Positions 51,401 to 59,645 of a stretch of 64,000 nt of DNA are shown piece after piece. The stretch's first letter is position 1; the number at the start of each line of letters is the position of its first letter. The notes under the pieces are model-generated. The model was given only the letters and a program-made list of their open reading frames with translations. It was not told the DNA's origin and did not search any database. The stretch comes from Nocardia puris. GTDB lineage: Bacteria > Actinomycetota > Actinomycetes > Mycobacteriales > Mycobacteriaceae. A program made the translations under genes and the position numbers. The DNA lies in the NCBI RefSeq assembly GCF_003315035.1, contig NZ_QNRE01000004.1, forward strand, positions 62,001 through 126,000, in the 5' to 3' direction.

Positions 51401-52573
51401 TCAGTCGACCGGCGCGGGCGCCACCAGTCCCGAGACGTACTCGCCGCGCGCCACCGCCGCCAACACCTCGTACACGCCGTTCCCCGTTTGCTCCCAGGAG
51501 AATTCGCGGGCGCGGGCGCGGGCCTTCTCGCCCATGTCGGTGCGGGTGGCCGCGTCGGCGAGCAGTTCGCCCGCGGCGTCGGTGAGCTGGACGAGGTCGT
51601 CCACCAGCACGCCGGTGACGCCGTCGACGATCGAATCGGTGAGCCCGCGCGAACTGCGGTAACCGATGGTGGGCACGCCGTGCTGCGCGGCTTCGATCAC
51701 CGCCAGGCCCCACCCCTCCTTGCGGGAGGGGAGCACGTGTACCCAAGCGCGCGCGAGCAATTCGTGCTTGCGGCGCTCGTCCACGTGCCCATGGAACGTG
51801 ACGGCGTCGGCGATGCCGAGCGCGCGCGCGGTGGCCTCCAGATTCTCGGCCCACCAGCCGCCGCCCACCACGTCCAGGTGCAGGCCGGGGATCGTGCCCC
51901 GCAGCCGCGCGACGACCTCGAGCGCGTCCTCGATCTGCTTGTGCGGCACCAGCCGCGACAACACCACCAGGCGCGGGCTCGCCGCGCGGGTCACCGCGGC
52001 GCCGGTCGGGGCGTCGGCGGGCACGGGCTCGGCGCCGTTGCGCACCACCGCGATTCGCGTGCGATCCACGCCCAGCGTCGCCAGCTCCTCCGCCGAGGGC
52101 AGCGACACCGTGAGGTACTGGTTGTCGCGGTGCGCGCGGGGCGACAGGCGCGATTCGATCCACCACCCGATCCGGCCGATGAGGCGGCCCGCGACCGGCC
52201 ACTGCTCCCGGTGCCCGTGATGCACCAGCACCACCGACGGCGCAGCGGCGGCGACGCCGGCGAAGAAGGGGATGCCGTTCTGGGTGTCGATGATCGCGTC
52301 GGGCCGCACGCCGCGCAGCGGGCCCAGGCCGAGCCGGCCCAGCGCGATCGCGGCCAGCGCGCGCGGGTAGACGGTGTAGCGGCCGCCGCCGCGACTGATG
52401 TCGATGCCGTCGACGTGCTCGCGCCGCGCCGCGCCGGGGTAGCGCGCGGTGCGCAGCGTGACCTTGACGCCCCGCGCGGCGAGCTGCGCACCGACCTGCT
52501 CGAGGTACCGCTCGCTGCCGCCGCCCTGCGGGTGCCCGGTGTCACGCCAGCAGAGCAGGAGGACTTCGCGCAC
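51401..52573 (-). CDS. GT4-family glycosyltransferase (Rv0225-like)
   Basis: A 390-residue GT-B glycosyltransferase. The N-terminal domain has GGGSERYLEQVGAQLAARG and HHGHREQWP; the C-terminal nucleotide-sugar domain has LVVLSRLVPHKQIEDALEV and the E-x7-E motif in SRKEGWGLAVIEAAQHGVPTIG. It would transfer a hexose or similar sugar from a nucleotide donor with retention of configuration, in the cytoplasm, probably onto a lipid-linked envelope precursor. The gene order with the methyltransferase and membrane protein mirrors Rv0224c-Rv0226c. The GTG start is at 52573. Confidence 0.87.
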   Translation of the reverse strand: MREVLLLCWRDTGHPQGGGSERYLEQVGAQLAARGVKVTLRTARYPGAARREHVDGIDISRGGGRYTVYPRALAAIALGRLGLGPLRGVRPDAIIDTQNGIPFFAGVAAAAPSVVLVHHGHREQWPVAGRLIGRIGWWIESRLSPRAHRDNQYLTVSLPSAEELATLGVDRTRIAVVRNGAEPVPADAPTGAAVTRAASPRLVVLSRLVPHKQIEDALEVVARLRGTIPGLHLDVVGGGWWAENLEATARALGIADAVTFHGHVDERRKHELLARAWVHVLPSRKEGWGLAVIEAAQHGVPTIGYRSSRGLTDSIVDGVTGVLVDDLVQLTDAAGELLADAATRTDMGEKARARAREFSWEQTGNGVYEVLAAVARGEYVSGLVAPAPVD

Positions 52574-52792
52574 GGTGGAGCTTCTCTCGTCGACGGGTCG
52601 GACACGGATGTCCGGTACACCATAATGGACGTCACAGTTTCACACGCGCGTTCATCGTCGCGTTGGCGTACCCTGCCAATTCTTTGAAACGCCCACATTT
52701 CACTACCCGATCCGGATACCCTCCCGCCACCCCCGTTTGCCGGGGGCACGGCCGGTCGAGCGTTGGCCGGCCATCACGATGAGGAGAACACC

Positions 52793-52930
52793 ATGAAAAC
52801 GGCACGGACGCGCACCGGCGGCGGTGGCGGCGGCAACGGCGACTTCGACGGCGGGCTGCTGGGCATCATCCTGGCACTGCTCTCGTCCTCCACCTCCACG
52901 GGCAGCGGCGCCAGCAGCGGCATCGGCTGA
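52793..52930 (+). CDS. 45-residue Gly-rich small protein
   Basis: ATG 52793 has a perfect GAGGAG seven bases upstream and encodes 45 residues: a basic start (MKTARTRTGGG), a glycine run with an acidic NGDFDGG, a hydrophobic helix GLLGIILALLSSSTS and a Gly/Ser tail ending SGIG. Two hairpins follow the stop, the second a 13-bp perfect terminator. These signals argue that it is expressed. It may be a membrane-active peptide or a small precursor; no modification genes are adjacent except the methyltransferase 143 bp downstream. No family is recognised. Confidence 0.6.
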   Translation: MKTARTRTGGGGGGNGDFDGGLLGIILALLSSSTSTGSGASSGIG

Positions 52931-52968
52931 CCCACCGCATCGACCGGACGTACCCGGTCGATCCGACG

Positions 52969-53001
52969 AACGGTCCGGCACTGCGCGGGTGCCGGACCGT
53001 T
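52969..53001 (+). terminator. Intrinsic terminator of the small Gly-rich gene
   Basis: AACGGTCCGGCAC and GTGCCGGACCGTT make a perfect 13-bp stem with a 7-base loop. A 9-bp hairpin ATCGACCGG/CCGGTCGAT (52939-52962) precedes it. Confidence 0.75.
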
Positions 53002-53073
53002 CCGCTGCCCGGACGCGCCCGCACCTCCGACCACCGACCACCCACACCCCCACCCTGTGGAAAACTCGGCGCC

Positions 53074-53856
53074 GTGCTGAGAGCAGAGAAACCGCCGAGG
53101 AGAGCGCCCCGATTCGCGCGACGCGCGACGCTGCGCCGTTCGCTGCGCCTGCTCGGCAGCTTCCGCTTCGAGCAGACCGATCCCGCCGTATTCTACGGCG
53201 GACTCGCCACCGACACCGCCGCCATGATCGGCGACTTCTACACCGACGTCACCGGCCGGTCGCTCACCGGAACCACGATCCTCGACGTCGGCGGCGGTCC
53301 CGGCTACTTCGCCGACGAGTTCGCCGCCGCGGGCGCGCGCTACATTCCCGTCGAGCCCGACCCGTCCGAGATGCACGCGGCGGGCCTCTCGGTGCCCGGC
53401 GCGGTGCGCGGCTCGGGCATGGCGCTGCCGTTCCGCGACGGCGCGGTCGACATCTGCTTCTCCTCCAATGTCGCCGAGCACGTGCCCGATCCGTGGGCGA
53501 TGGCCGACGAGATGGTGCGCGTGACGCGCCCTGGTGGGCTGATCGTGCTCTCCTACACCGTGTGGCTGGGCCCGTTCGGCGGGCACGAGACCGGCCCGTG
53601 GCACTACCTGGGCGGCGAGTACGCGGCGCGCCGGTACCGCCGCAAGACCGGCAAGGAACCCAAGAACCGGTTCGGGGAGTCGCTGTTCGCGGTGCGCGCC
53701 GCCGACGGGTTGCGCTGGGCGGCAACCACTCCGGCCCGGGTGCACACGATCTTCCCTCGCTACCACCCGCACTGGGCGTGGTGGCTGGTGCGGGTGCCGT
53801 GGCTGCGCGAGCTAGTGGTCAGCAACCTGGTGGTCGTGGCCACCAAACCGGCGTGA
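53074..53856 (+). CDS. SAM-dependent methyltransferase (Rv0224c-like)
   Basis: A 260-residue class I methyltransferase: motif I TILDVGGGPGYFADEFAAAGA, acidic strand end VEPDPSE, motif II PFRDGAVDICFSSNVAEHVPDP (the VAEHVP pattern of UbiE/COQ5-like enzymes), and RVTRPGGLIVLSYTVWLGP. The late WHYLGGEYAARRY and HPHWAWW segments are shared with Rv0224c-type proteins. It is near the glycosyltransferase and membrane genes, so the acceptor may be an envelope sugar or lipid. GTG 53074 is the start. Confidence 0.85.
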   Translation: MLRAEKPPRRAPRFARRATLRRSLRLLGSFRFEQTDPAVFYGGLATDTAAMIGDFYTDVTGRSLTGTTILDVGGGPGYFADEFAAAGARYIPVEPDPSEMHAAGLSVPGAVRGSGMALPFRDGAVDICFSSNVAEHVPDPWAMADEMVRVTRPGGLIVLSYTVWLGPFGGHETGPWHYLGGEYAARRYRRKTGKEPKNRFGESLFAVRAADGLRWAATTPARVHTIFPRYHPHWAWWLVRVPWLRELVVSNLVVVATKPA

Positions 53857-53857
53857 G

Positions 53858-54151
53858 CTACTGCGCGAGCCACCCGCGCCGCCAGCGCGGCGCGCACTCC
53901 TCGCGCGGCGCCCACGGCGACTCGCGCATGGCCAGCCCGACCGTCTCGAGGGCCGTGAGCCCGACCTGATCGGCGAGCACGCCGACGGTCGCGACGACCT
54001 CCGCGGCCTGCATCGCGGCCGTCGCCTGCTCGAGCGTGAGCGTGCGGCCCGGTAGGTAGGAGACCACCCACCCGCCGCCGCCCACGCTCCTGGCCTGATG
54101 GTCGGTCCGATCGCTGGTCATCAGCGACCTGCCGATCACTTGCACCGCCAT
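53858..54151 (-). CDS. Small hypothetical protein
   Basis: A 97-residue open frame (87 from an internal ATG at 54121). The sequence contains a beta-like N-terminal region (WVVSYLPGRTLTLEQATAAMQAAE), a central amphipathic helix and a Trp-rich end (SPWAPREECAPRWRRGW). It starts 200 bp before the divergent aldehyde dehydrogenase and ends next to the methyltransferase stop. No family is recognised; coding is likely because codon positions look ordinary for this genome. Confidence 0.6.
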   Translation of the reverse strand: MAVQVIGRSLMTSDRTDHQARSVGGGGWVVSYLPGRTLTLEQATAAMQAAEVVATVGVLADQVGLTALETVGLAMRESPWAPREECAPRWRRGWLAQ

Positions 54152-54304
54152 GACGATTTCACCCCGATCGCGGTCCGAAGATCACATGCTGATCAGTAGC
54201 TACAGCATCCACGGTCGCGAGGCGGAACGCAATAGTGCGTTCTCCGAAAAGCGAACCGACAGGTTGGAATTCGAGCTGGTCAACGCGGTCCCGAGCGGGG
54301 AAAT

Positions 54305-54318
54305 TAGAACAGGTTGCA
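54305..54318. promoter_or_regulatory. KstR-like box 1 upstream of the aldehyde dehydrogenase
   Basis: TAGAACAGGTTGCA matches the published KstR consensus TNNAACNNGTTNNA at all eight fixed positions. It lies 34 bases before the start codon. KstR represses cholesterol-degradation genes in Mycobacteriales; binding here is inferred. Confidence 0.5.
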
Positions 54319-54337
54319 GACAGCGGGGCGGAAAAAT

Positions 54338-54351
54338 TGTAACGTGTTCTC
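54338..54351. promoter_or_regulatory. KstR-like box 2 over the -10 and start
   Basis: TGTAACGTGTTCTC matches seven of eight fixed positions of TNNAACNNGTTNNA and ends at the base before the ATG. It covers the -10 TAACGT (54340-54345), so a bound repressor would block RNA polymerase. Confidence 0.45.
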
Positions 54352-55794
54352 ATGCATTACGACAGCTTGTTCATCGGCGGACGCTGGACCGCGCCAGCGG
54401 GCTCCGAGCGCCTCCAGGTCATCTCACCGGTCACGGTCGAGCCGGTGGGCAGCGTCCCCGTGGTGGAACGCGCCGACGTCGACGCGGCGGTCGCCGCCGC
54501 CCGTCACGCGTTCGACCACGGCCCGTGGCCCAAGACCCCGCCCGCCGAGCGCGCGGCGGTGCTCACCAAGGCGGCCCGGCTCATCGAGCAGCGTTCGGCC
54601 GACCTGCTTGCCGCGCTCACCGCCGAGATGGGCGCGCCCACGGCCACCGCCCTGACCCTCAACCAGATCCCGGCCGTCGCCGCGCTGGACGCCTACGCCG
54701 AGCTGGCGGAGTCGTTCCCGTGGCACGAGACGCGCACCGGCATCTTCGGCACCACCCACGTCACGCGCGAGCCGCGCGGCGTGGTCGCGGCCGTCACGGC
54801 GTGGAACGTGCCGCTGTTCCTGGCCGCCAACAAGCTCGGGCCCGCGCTGCTGGCCGGCTGTTCGGTGGTGCTCAAGCCCGCGCCGCTCACCCCGCTCAGC
54901 ACCAATATCGTGGCCGATATCTTCGCCGAGGCCGGCGTGCCCGAGGGCGTGATCTCGGTGCTGCCCGCCGAGGCCGACGTCGCCGAGTACCTGGTGTCGC
55001 ATCCGGGCGTCGACAAGATCACGTTCACCGGCAGCACCGCCGTCGGCCGCAAGATCGGGGCCATCGCCACCGGCCAGCTCAAGACGGTGTCGCTGGAACT
55101 GGGCGGCAAATCCGCGGCGATCGTGCTGCCCGACGTGGACCTCGCCAACATTCCGGCGCTGGCGTTCGCCGGTCTCATGAACACCGGCCAGGGCTGCGTG
55201 GACCAGACCCGCATCCTGCTGCCGCGCAGCCGCCACGACGAGATCCTGGACGCGCTGGTCGCGAGCGTGCAGGCCATGAAGGTGGGCGATCCCGCCGATC
55301 CCTCGGTGGTGCTCGGCCCGCTCATCTCCGAGAAGCAGCGTGAACGCGTCGAGGGGTACATCGCCAAGGGCAAGGCCGAGGGCGCGCGCCTGGTGCTCGG
55401 CGGCGGACGGCCCGAGGGGCTGGACCGCGGCTGGTTCGTGGAGCCGACCCTCTTCGCCGAGGTGGACAACAAGTCGACCATCGCACAGGAGGAGATTTTC
55501 GGCCCGGTGCTCTCGGTGATCCCGTACGAGACCGAGGACGAGGCCGTGGCGATCGCGAACGACTCCGCCTACGGCCTGGCGGGTTCGGTGTGGACCAGCG
55601 ATATCGACCACGGGCTCGAGATCGCGAGCCGCGTCCGCACCGGCACCTACGCGATCAACTGGTACGCCTTCGACCCCAGCGCCCCCTTCGGCGGCTACAA
55701 GAACTCGGGCCTGGGTCGCGAGAACGGCCCCGAGGGCCTGGACTCCTTCTGCGAGCAGAAGTCGGTGCTCATGCCGATGGGCTGGACGAGGTAG
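54352..55794 (+). CDS. NAD(P)-dependent aldehyde dehydrogenase (Rv0223c-like)
   Basis: A 480-residue aldehyde dehydrogenase. The fold landmarks are AVTAWNVPLFLAANKLGPAL (NAD site), FTGSTAVGRKIG, the glutamate in LELGGKSAAIVLPD, and the catalytic nucleophile C282 in NTGQGCVDQT; EEIFGPVLSVIPY closes the active site. It oxidises an aldehyde to an acid or acyl-CoA-linked product in the cytoplasm. ATG 54352 is six bases after TAACGT, a leaderless start. Two KstR-like boxes suggest control with sterol catabolism. It sits beside the Rv0224c-like gene as in M. tuberculosis. Confidence 0.9.
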   Translation: MHYDSLFIGGRWTAPAGSERLQVISPVTVEPVGSVPVVERADVDAAVAAARHAFDHGPWPKTPPAERAAVLTKAARLIEQRSADLLAALTAEMGAPTATALTLNQIPAVAALDAYAELAESFPWHETRTGIFGTTHVTREPRGVVAAVTAWNVPLFLAANKLGPALLAGCSVVLKPAPLTPLSTNIVADIFAEAGVPEGVISVLPAEADVAEYLVSHPGVDKITFTGSTAVGRKIGAIATGQLKTVSLELGGKSAAIVLPDVDLANIPALAFAGLMNTGQGCVDQTRILLPRSRHDEILDALVASVQAMKVGDPADPSVVLGPLISEKQRERVEGYIAKGKAEGARLVLGGGRPEGLDRGWFVEPTLFAEVDNKSTIAQEEIFGPVLSVIPYETEDEAVAIANDSAYGLAGSVWTSDIDHGLEIASRVRTGTYAINWYAFDPSAPFGGYKNSGLGRENGPEGLDSFCEQKSVLMPMGWTR

Positions 55795-55807
55795 CGATCG
55801 CACGACG

Positions 55808-55845
55808 ACCGGCCCGCCGAGTGTTCGGCGGGCCGGTTCTCGTTG
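55808..55845 (+). terminator. Intrinsic terminator of the aldehyde dehydrogenase
   Basis: ACCGGCCCGCCGA and TCGGCGGGCCGGT are perfect 13-bp arms with loop GTGT, then TCTCGTT. Confidence 0.85.
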
Positions 55846-56094
55846 GGGGGCGGGTGCGTCCTGCGGCGGCAAGGCAAGCAACGGCACGACACACCGGGTC
55901 ATGGGGCCGAGCGGACGAGACCTACCGGGGCCTTCCGCCGCCCGCAACTGTTGAGCGGGCATTCCAGGCGGGAGGGTCCACAGGGAGCGGGCTGTTCACG
56001 CGCGGCTACTCGACGCGCCACCTGGTTTCGGCGGCGATCACGGTCAGGGGCGCAGCCGACTGAGCTTCCGCGACGGGTCCACCGGGAGCGGCCG
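55846..56094. other. Intergenic stretch, no gene seen
   Basis: No ORF with a ribosome site or recognisable motif, no repeats and no strong hairpin were found between the aldehyde dehydrogenase terminator and the next minus-strand gene. Confidence 0.45.
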
Positions 56095-56280
56095 TCAGTC
56101 GTCCGGCATCACGACGCGCAGCGCGGGGTCGCGGTCGGGACGGGTCTGGGGGTCGACCACCTCGACGCGCCAGCCGGGGGGCAGGGCACGTTGCAGGCGG
56201 CCCGCGGCGCGGGAGATGGGGGTGCTGGTGTCCGGATCGATCATCGCCGGACTGTCCGCGTCGAACTCCAGGTCGGTCAT
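56095..56280 (-). CDS. Small acidic hypothetical protein
   Basis: A 61-residue protein from ATG 56280, which follows TTGGAGC. The N-terminal half is acidic (MTDLEFDADSPAMIDPDTST), then LQRALPPGWRVEVVDPQTR and a charged tail. No family or membrane segment is seen. The frame continues upstream, but that part has no coding signs. It is short and alone, so it remains a probable rather than certain gene. Confidence 0.5.
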   Translation of the reverse strand: MTDLEFDADSPAMIDPDTSTPISRAAGRLQRALPPGWRVEVVDPQTRPDRDPALRVVMPDD

Positions 56281-57047
56281 GCTCCAACCACCTCTCACGT
56301 CGATCGGTCGCGGGCCCGGGTCGATCGGGTGGCGACGGCGCTGGGGAAGCAGTTCGTGCGACCGGCGGACCGCCCGTGCGGCGAACCCACCGGCTGTGAA
56401 GCCGGGAACGAGAACAGAATAGGGCACGACGGGCCGTTTGCGGTGAAACACGGCCCGTACGAGTGCGAGCCGACCGGCGAGTAGCCGGTAGGGGTGCGCA
56501 AGTCGGGGCATTCTCGGCGCGCCTCCCGTCTGATCGGCGAGCTCGCCGACCGTTCCCCGCCGGGGTGCCTGCGCCCGGCGCGCCGACCCCGGATTCATGA
56601 CGCGACAACAGATATGCCCGGACCCGCGGTAGCGCCTCCCCCGGAGCGCGTGAACCGGAACGGAGTTGGCCGCCGCATCCCGCGAATCGGCACGCGGAGC
56701 GCCTTATTGGCAAATCCATGGCAACAGATTGGTGACACCCCATCCGGCGCACGCCGGTCACTGGACGGTCGACCGATCAATACAACGGCGGACCGCTCGG
56801 CTCGACTGCGCACAATCCCGCGCAACCGCGAATCGCGCAACCTACCCGAAAAGCGAACAGTACCAGTCACAAACGCGCATAAACGCACGTAAAACGTTGT
56901 CCTCCAATCGGTTCCACAATGTGGAGAGTCTCACATTATTTGCCATCGCCGAACGGCCGCCACTACGAATTAGGGCGTTCAGATCGTTCGATTCGACGTT
57001 CGATTCGTCCACCTCGGGGGTCGGGGGTCGGGAGGGAGAAACTTTTC
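56281..57047. other. Long intergenic region ahead of the exported protein gene
   Basis: About 770 bp without a convincing gene. It is AT-richer from about 56680 to 57000. Open frames here are short or lack ribosome sites. GGAGGG at 57030-57035 is the ribosome site of the next gene. A 9-base direct repeat GTCGATCGG flanks a palindromic GGGCCC near 56300-56330. Confidence 0.45.
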
Positions 57048-57701
57048 ATGTTCCATCGTGCTGCCATGCGGGTCGGCCGTAAGGCGCTCATCGCCGCGCT
57101 GCCGCTGGCCGTGGCCACCACGTTCGCCGGTGCGGGCGCGGCCTCGGCCGATGACTACACCGAGCAGCGGGCGCAGCTCGCGGCCGCGATCTCGTCGTCC
57201 GGCTCGGACGCCGGGATCGGCTACGACACCGAGGTCGCGCCGGATCTCAGCGCCGTCTCGGTGACGCTGGACGCCGCCACGTTCCAGGTCGGCGAGCACT
57301 CGGTGCGGATCGTGAACGCCGGTGGCACCGCCGTGTCGGAGCTGCCGCTGGCCATCGCCACCCCGGCGGGCGAGGTCGCCCTCGACGCGACCGTGTCCGA
57401 GGACGGCCGCAAGCTCTCGGTCGCCACGCCCGCGGCGTCGGCGGCCAGCACCGAGCTGTCGGAGATCGCCACCAACCCGCACGCGCAGAACCCGGATCCG
57501 GTGCTGAACGGCGCGGCCGGCGGTGCCGTCGTCGGCGCGATCGTCGGCGCCATCACCTGCATCCCGACTGTGCTGGCGCTGGTCGTCGGCTACGTCGTGT
57601 GCGCCGTGCCCGGTGTCATCGGCACCGCGATCATGGGCGCCGTGATCGGCGCGATCGTGGGTACGGTGCAGCCGGATGTGATCCCGCAGGTCCTGCCCTG
57701 A
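57048..57701 (+). CDS. Exported protein with Gly-zipper C-terminal domain
   Basis: A 217-residue exported protein: signal peptide about residues 1-36 (VGRKALIAALPLAVATTFAG, cleavage near ASA-DD), a soluble beta-like region (about 40-140) with SVTLDAATFQVGEHSVRIVN, and a hydrophobic, Gly/Ala-rich C-terminus (GGAVVGAIVGAITCIPTVLAL, VIGTAIMGAVIGAIVG) rich in G-x3-G motifs that could insert in a membrane or self-associate. No named family is recognised. ATG 57048 has GGAGGG about 12 bases upstream. It ends at the terminator at 57719. Confidence 0.7.
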   Translation: MFHRAAMRVGRKALIAALPLAVATTFAGAGAASADDYTEQRAQLAAAISSSGSDAGIGYDTEVAPDLSAVSVTLDAATFQVGEHSVRIVNAGGTAVSELPLAIATPAGEVALDATVSEDGRKLSVATPAASAASTELSEIATNPHAQNPDPVLNGAAGGAVVGAIVGAITCIPTVLALVVGYVVCAVPGVIGTAIMGAVIGAIVGTVQPDVIPQVLP

Positions 57702-57718
57702 CGGATCGCTGATCATCG

Positions 57719-57763
57719 CGACATCGCGCGTCGCTTCGAGCGGTGCGCGATGTCGTGTTGTCC
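57719..57763 (+). terminator. Terminator of the exported protein gene
   Basis: CGACATCGCGC and GCGCGATGTCG pair perfectly (11 bp) around a 15-base loop and are followed by TGTTGT. Confidence 0.72.
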
Positions 57764-57783
57764 AGGAAGCCCTTTCGCACGGA

Positions 57784-58734
57784 TCAGCGGCGCAGGGAAC
57801 GGCGATAGCCGGCCGGAGTGGTCCCCGTCGCGGCCCGCAGGTGCGTGCGCAGCGCGGTGACGCTGCCGAAACCGGCGTGCGCCGCGACGACGTCCACCGG
57901 CAGATCCGTGGTTTCCAGGAGTTCGCGGGCGCGGGCGGTGCGCTGGGCCTCCAACCACCGGCGCGGCGTGGCCCCGACTTCCGCCTTGAATCGCCGGATG
58001 AACGTGCGCTCGCTCATCAACGCGTGCCGGGCCAGCGTCGAAACATCGGACACCGCGGCGATATTCGCTACGGCCCACGCGAGAGTGGCGGCCAGACCGG
58101 AGGATTCGCCCTGGCGCGGCATGGGATCCGGAATGTATTGCGCCTGTCCACCTTCCCGGTGCGGCGGCGTGACATTCCAGCGGGCGAGTTCGGCCGCCGC
58201 GCCCGCGCCCAGTTCACGGCGCACCACATGCAGGCACAGATCCAGCCCGGCCGACAGACCCGCCGAGGTGAGAATGTCGCCGTCGTCGACGTAGAGCGCG
58301 CCGGGGTCGAGCCGCACGGCGGGATACAGCGCGGCGAACTCGTCGCAATACGCCCAGTGGGTGGTGGCGGGGCGCCCGTCCAGCAGACCGGTCTGCGCGA
58401 GAACGAACGCGCCGACGCAGATGCTCACCAGCGTCGCGCCCCGCGCGCTCGCCGCCCGCAAGGCGTCGGCGACCTCGGTGGCCAGCGGCATCGTGGGCAA
58501 CCCGATGCCGGGCACCACCACGACATCGGCCTGCTCCAGCAATTCGATTCCATGATCGACGTGCAGGTCGAAACCGTTGGGCGTCCAGACCTTTCCGGGC
58601 CGCACCCCGCACGTGCGCATCTCGAATCCGCGCCCCTCCCCGGTCTTGGCCGGACCGTGCCGGAACGCCTGGACCGCGACCGCCAGGTCATAGGTCATGA
58701 CGCCGTCGAGCGCGAGAGCCACCACCTGCTTCAC
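57784..58734 (-). CDS. GlxA-type regulator (DJ-1/PfpI + AraC domains)
   Basis: A 316-residue transcription regulator. Residues 1 to about 180 form a DJ-1/PfpI-like domain (VVALALDGVMTYDLAVAVQ, ADVVVVPGIG, LVSICVGAFVLAQTGLLDG with the elbow cysteine in S-I-C-V-G); residues about 205-316 are an AraC-type DNA-binding domain (SDVSTLARHALMSERTFIRRF, LLETTDLPVDVVAAHAGFGSVTALRTHL). Such regulators sense small metabolites and activate adjacent genes. GTG 58734 is used as start. It is divergent from the HD-domain gene across 106 bp, its most likely target. Confidence 0.88.
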   Translation of the reverse strand: MKQVVALALDGVMTYDLAVAVQAFRHGPAKTGEGRGFEMRTCGVRPGKVWTPNGFDLHVDHGIELLEQADVVVVPGIGLPTMPLATEVADALRAASARGATLVSICVGAFVLAQTGLLDGRPATTHWAYCDEFAALYPAVRLDPGALYVDDGDILTSAGLSAGLDLCLHVVRRELGAGAAAELARWNVTPPHREGGQAQYIPDPMPRQGESSGLAATLAWAVANIAAVSDVSTLARHALMSERTFIRRFKAEVGATPRRWLEAQRTARARELLETTDLPVDVVAAHAGFGSVTALRTHLRAATGTTPAGYRRSLRR

Positions 58735-58840
58735 ACCCCCACTTTGGCACGAATCCAAGGGTAGGTGTCATTCGCGCCGCTGGCCGGGTGGGCTGCCGCC
58801 CGATTGACTGGCCTTCGACGACGAGAACGAGGAGGTCGGC

Positions 58841-59590
58841 GTGGGCGCGCCAACGGGATTCGACTGGGAATGGGCCGAGCGAACGGGTGGAAAGCTCACC
58901 GGTGCGCAGCGGCGGCAACTCACCGCCAAACTGGCGGCCACCCTGCCCGGCGTGGTCGCCGACCGGGTGCGCCTCGCGCTCGGCAAGCGAGGTGCGGGAC
59001 ACGTCGACCTGGACGCCGCCCCGCCCGATTCGAAGCTGTCCCGCGCGACGGAAGAGGAAGCGCGCGAATGCCTCTCGCCCTACGTGCTCGAACACTCCTA
59101 TCGCACGTACTATTTCGGGCGCGCGCTGGCGGAACTGAGCGGCACATCCTATGACGACGAACTCGCCTACGTCTCCTGCCTGCTGCACGACTTGACACTT
59201 GAAACACCCTCTCCGGGAGCATGTTTCGCTGTTGACGGCGCGGAGCGGGCGAAGGCTTTCGTCACCGCGCACGGGGCGTCCGAACACCAGGCGCACCTCG
59301 TGGGCGCGGCCATCGCCGCCCACCTCACCCCGGGTGTCGCCGACGATCTCGACACGGTCGGGATCGTCTCGGCGGGCGCGGCGGCCGACGTCCTCGGCCT
59401 GCGCCTCGCCGATCTGGACCCGGTATGGGTGGACCAGCTACTCACCCGCCACCCGCGCGCGGACTTCAAACGCCGGGTGCGCGCAGCCTTCGACGCCCAA
59501 GCTGCCGCCGCGCCGAATACCCGCATCCACTGGATGATGAACACCGCGCGCTTCGGCCCCCTCATCCGCTTCGCGCCGTTCGACGAGTAA
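58841..59590 (+). CDS. HD-domain protein (cyanamide hydratase-like)
   Basis: A 249-residue HD-domain phosphohydrolase-fold protein. The metal-binding residues are visible: LEHSYRTYYFGRAL (first His), DELAYVSCLLHDLTLE (H-D pair), and AIAAHLTPGVADDL with later His/Asp residues. The layout is close to cyanamide hydratase-like HD proteins, which add water to a nitrile-like substrate, but nucleotide or other substrates are possible. GTG 58841 has GAGGAGG upstream. It is divergent from a GlxA-type regulator, an arrangement often seen for isonitrile/nitrile or amine metabolism. Confidence 0.75.
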   Translation: MGAPTGFDWEWAERTGGKLTGAQRRQLTAKLAATLPGVVADRVRLALGKRGAGHVDLDAAPPDSKLSRATEEEARECLSPYVLEHSYRTYYFGRALAELSGTSYDDELAYVSCLLHDLTLETPSPGACFAVDGAERAKAFVTAHGASEHQAHLVGAAIAAHLTPGVADDLDTVGIVSAGAAADVLGLRLADLDPVWVDQLLTRHPRADFKRRVRAAFDAQAAAAPNTRIHWMMNTARFGPLIRFAPFDE

Positions 59591-59605
59591 ACCCCCGAAA
59601 CGCGA

Positions 59606-59636
59606 AACCGCCCGCACCGAGACGGTGCGGGCGGTT
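59606..59636. terminator. Bidirectional terminator between HD gene and pckG
   Basis: AACCGCCCGCACCG and CGGTGCGGGCGGTT form a 14-bp stem with an AGA loop. On the minus strand TCGCGTTTCGG follows, so it serves pckG as well as the HD gene. Confidence 0.85.
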
Positions 59637-59645
59637 CGGCGACGA

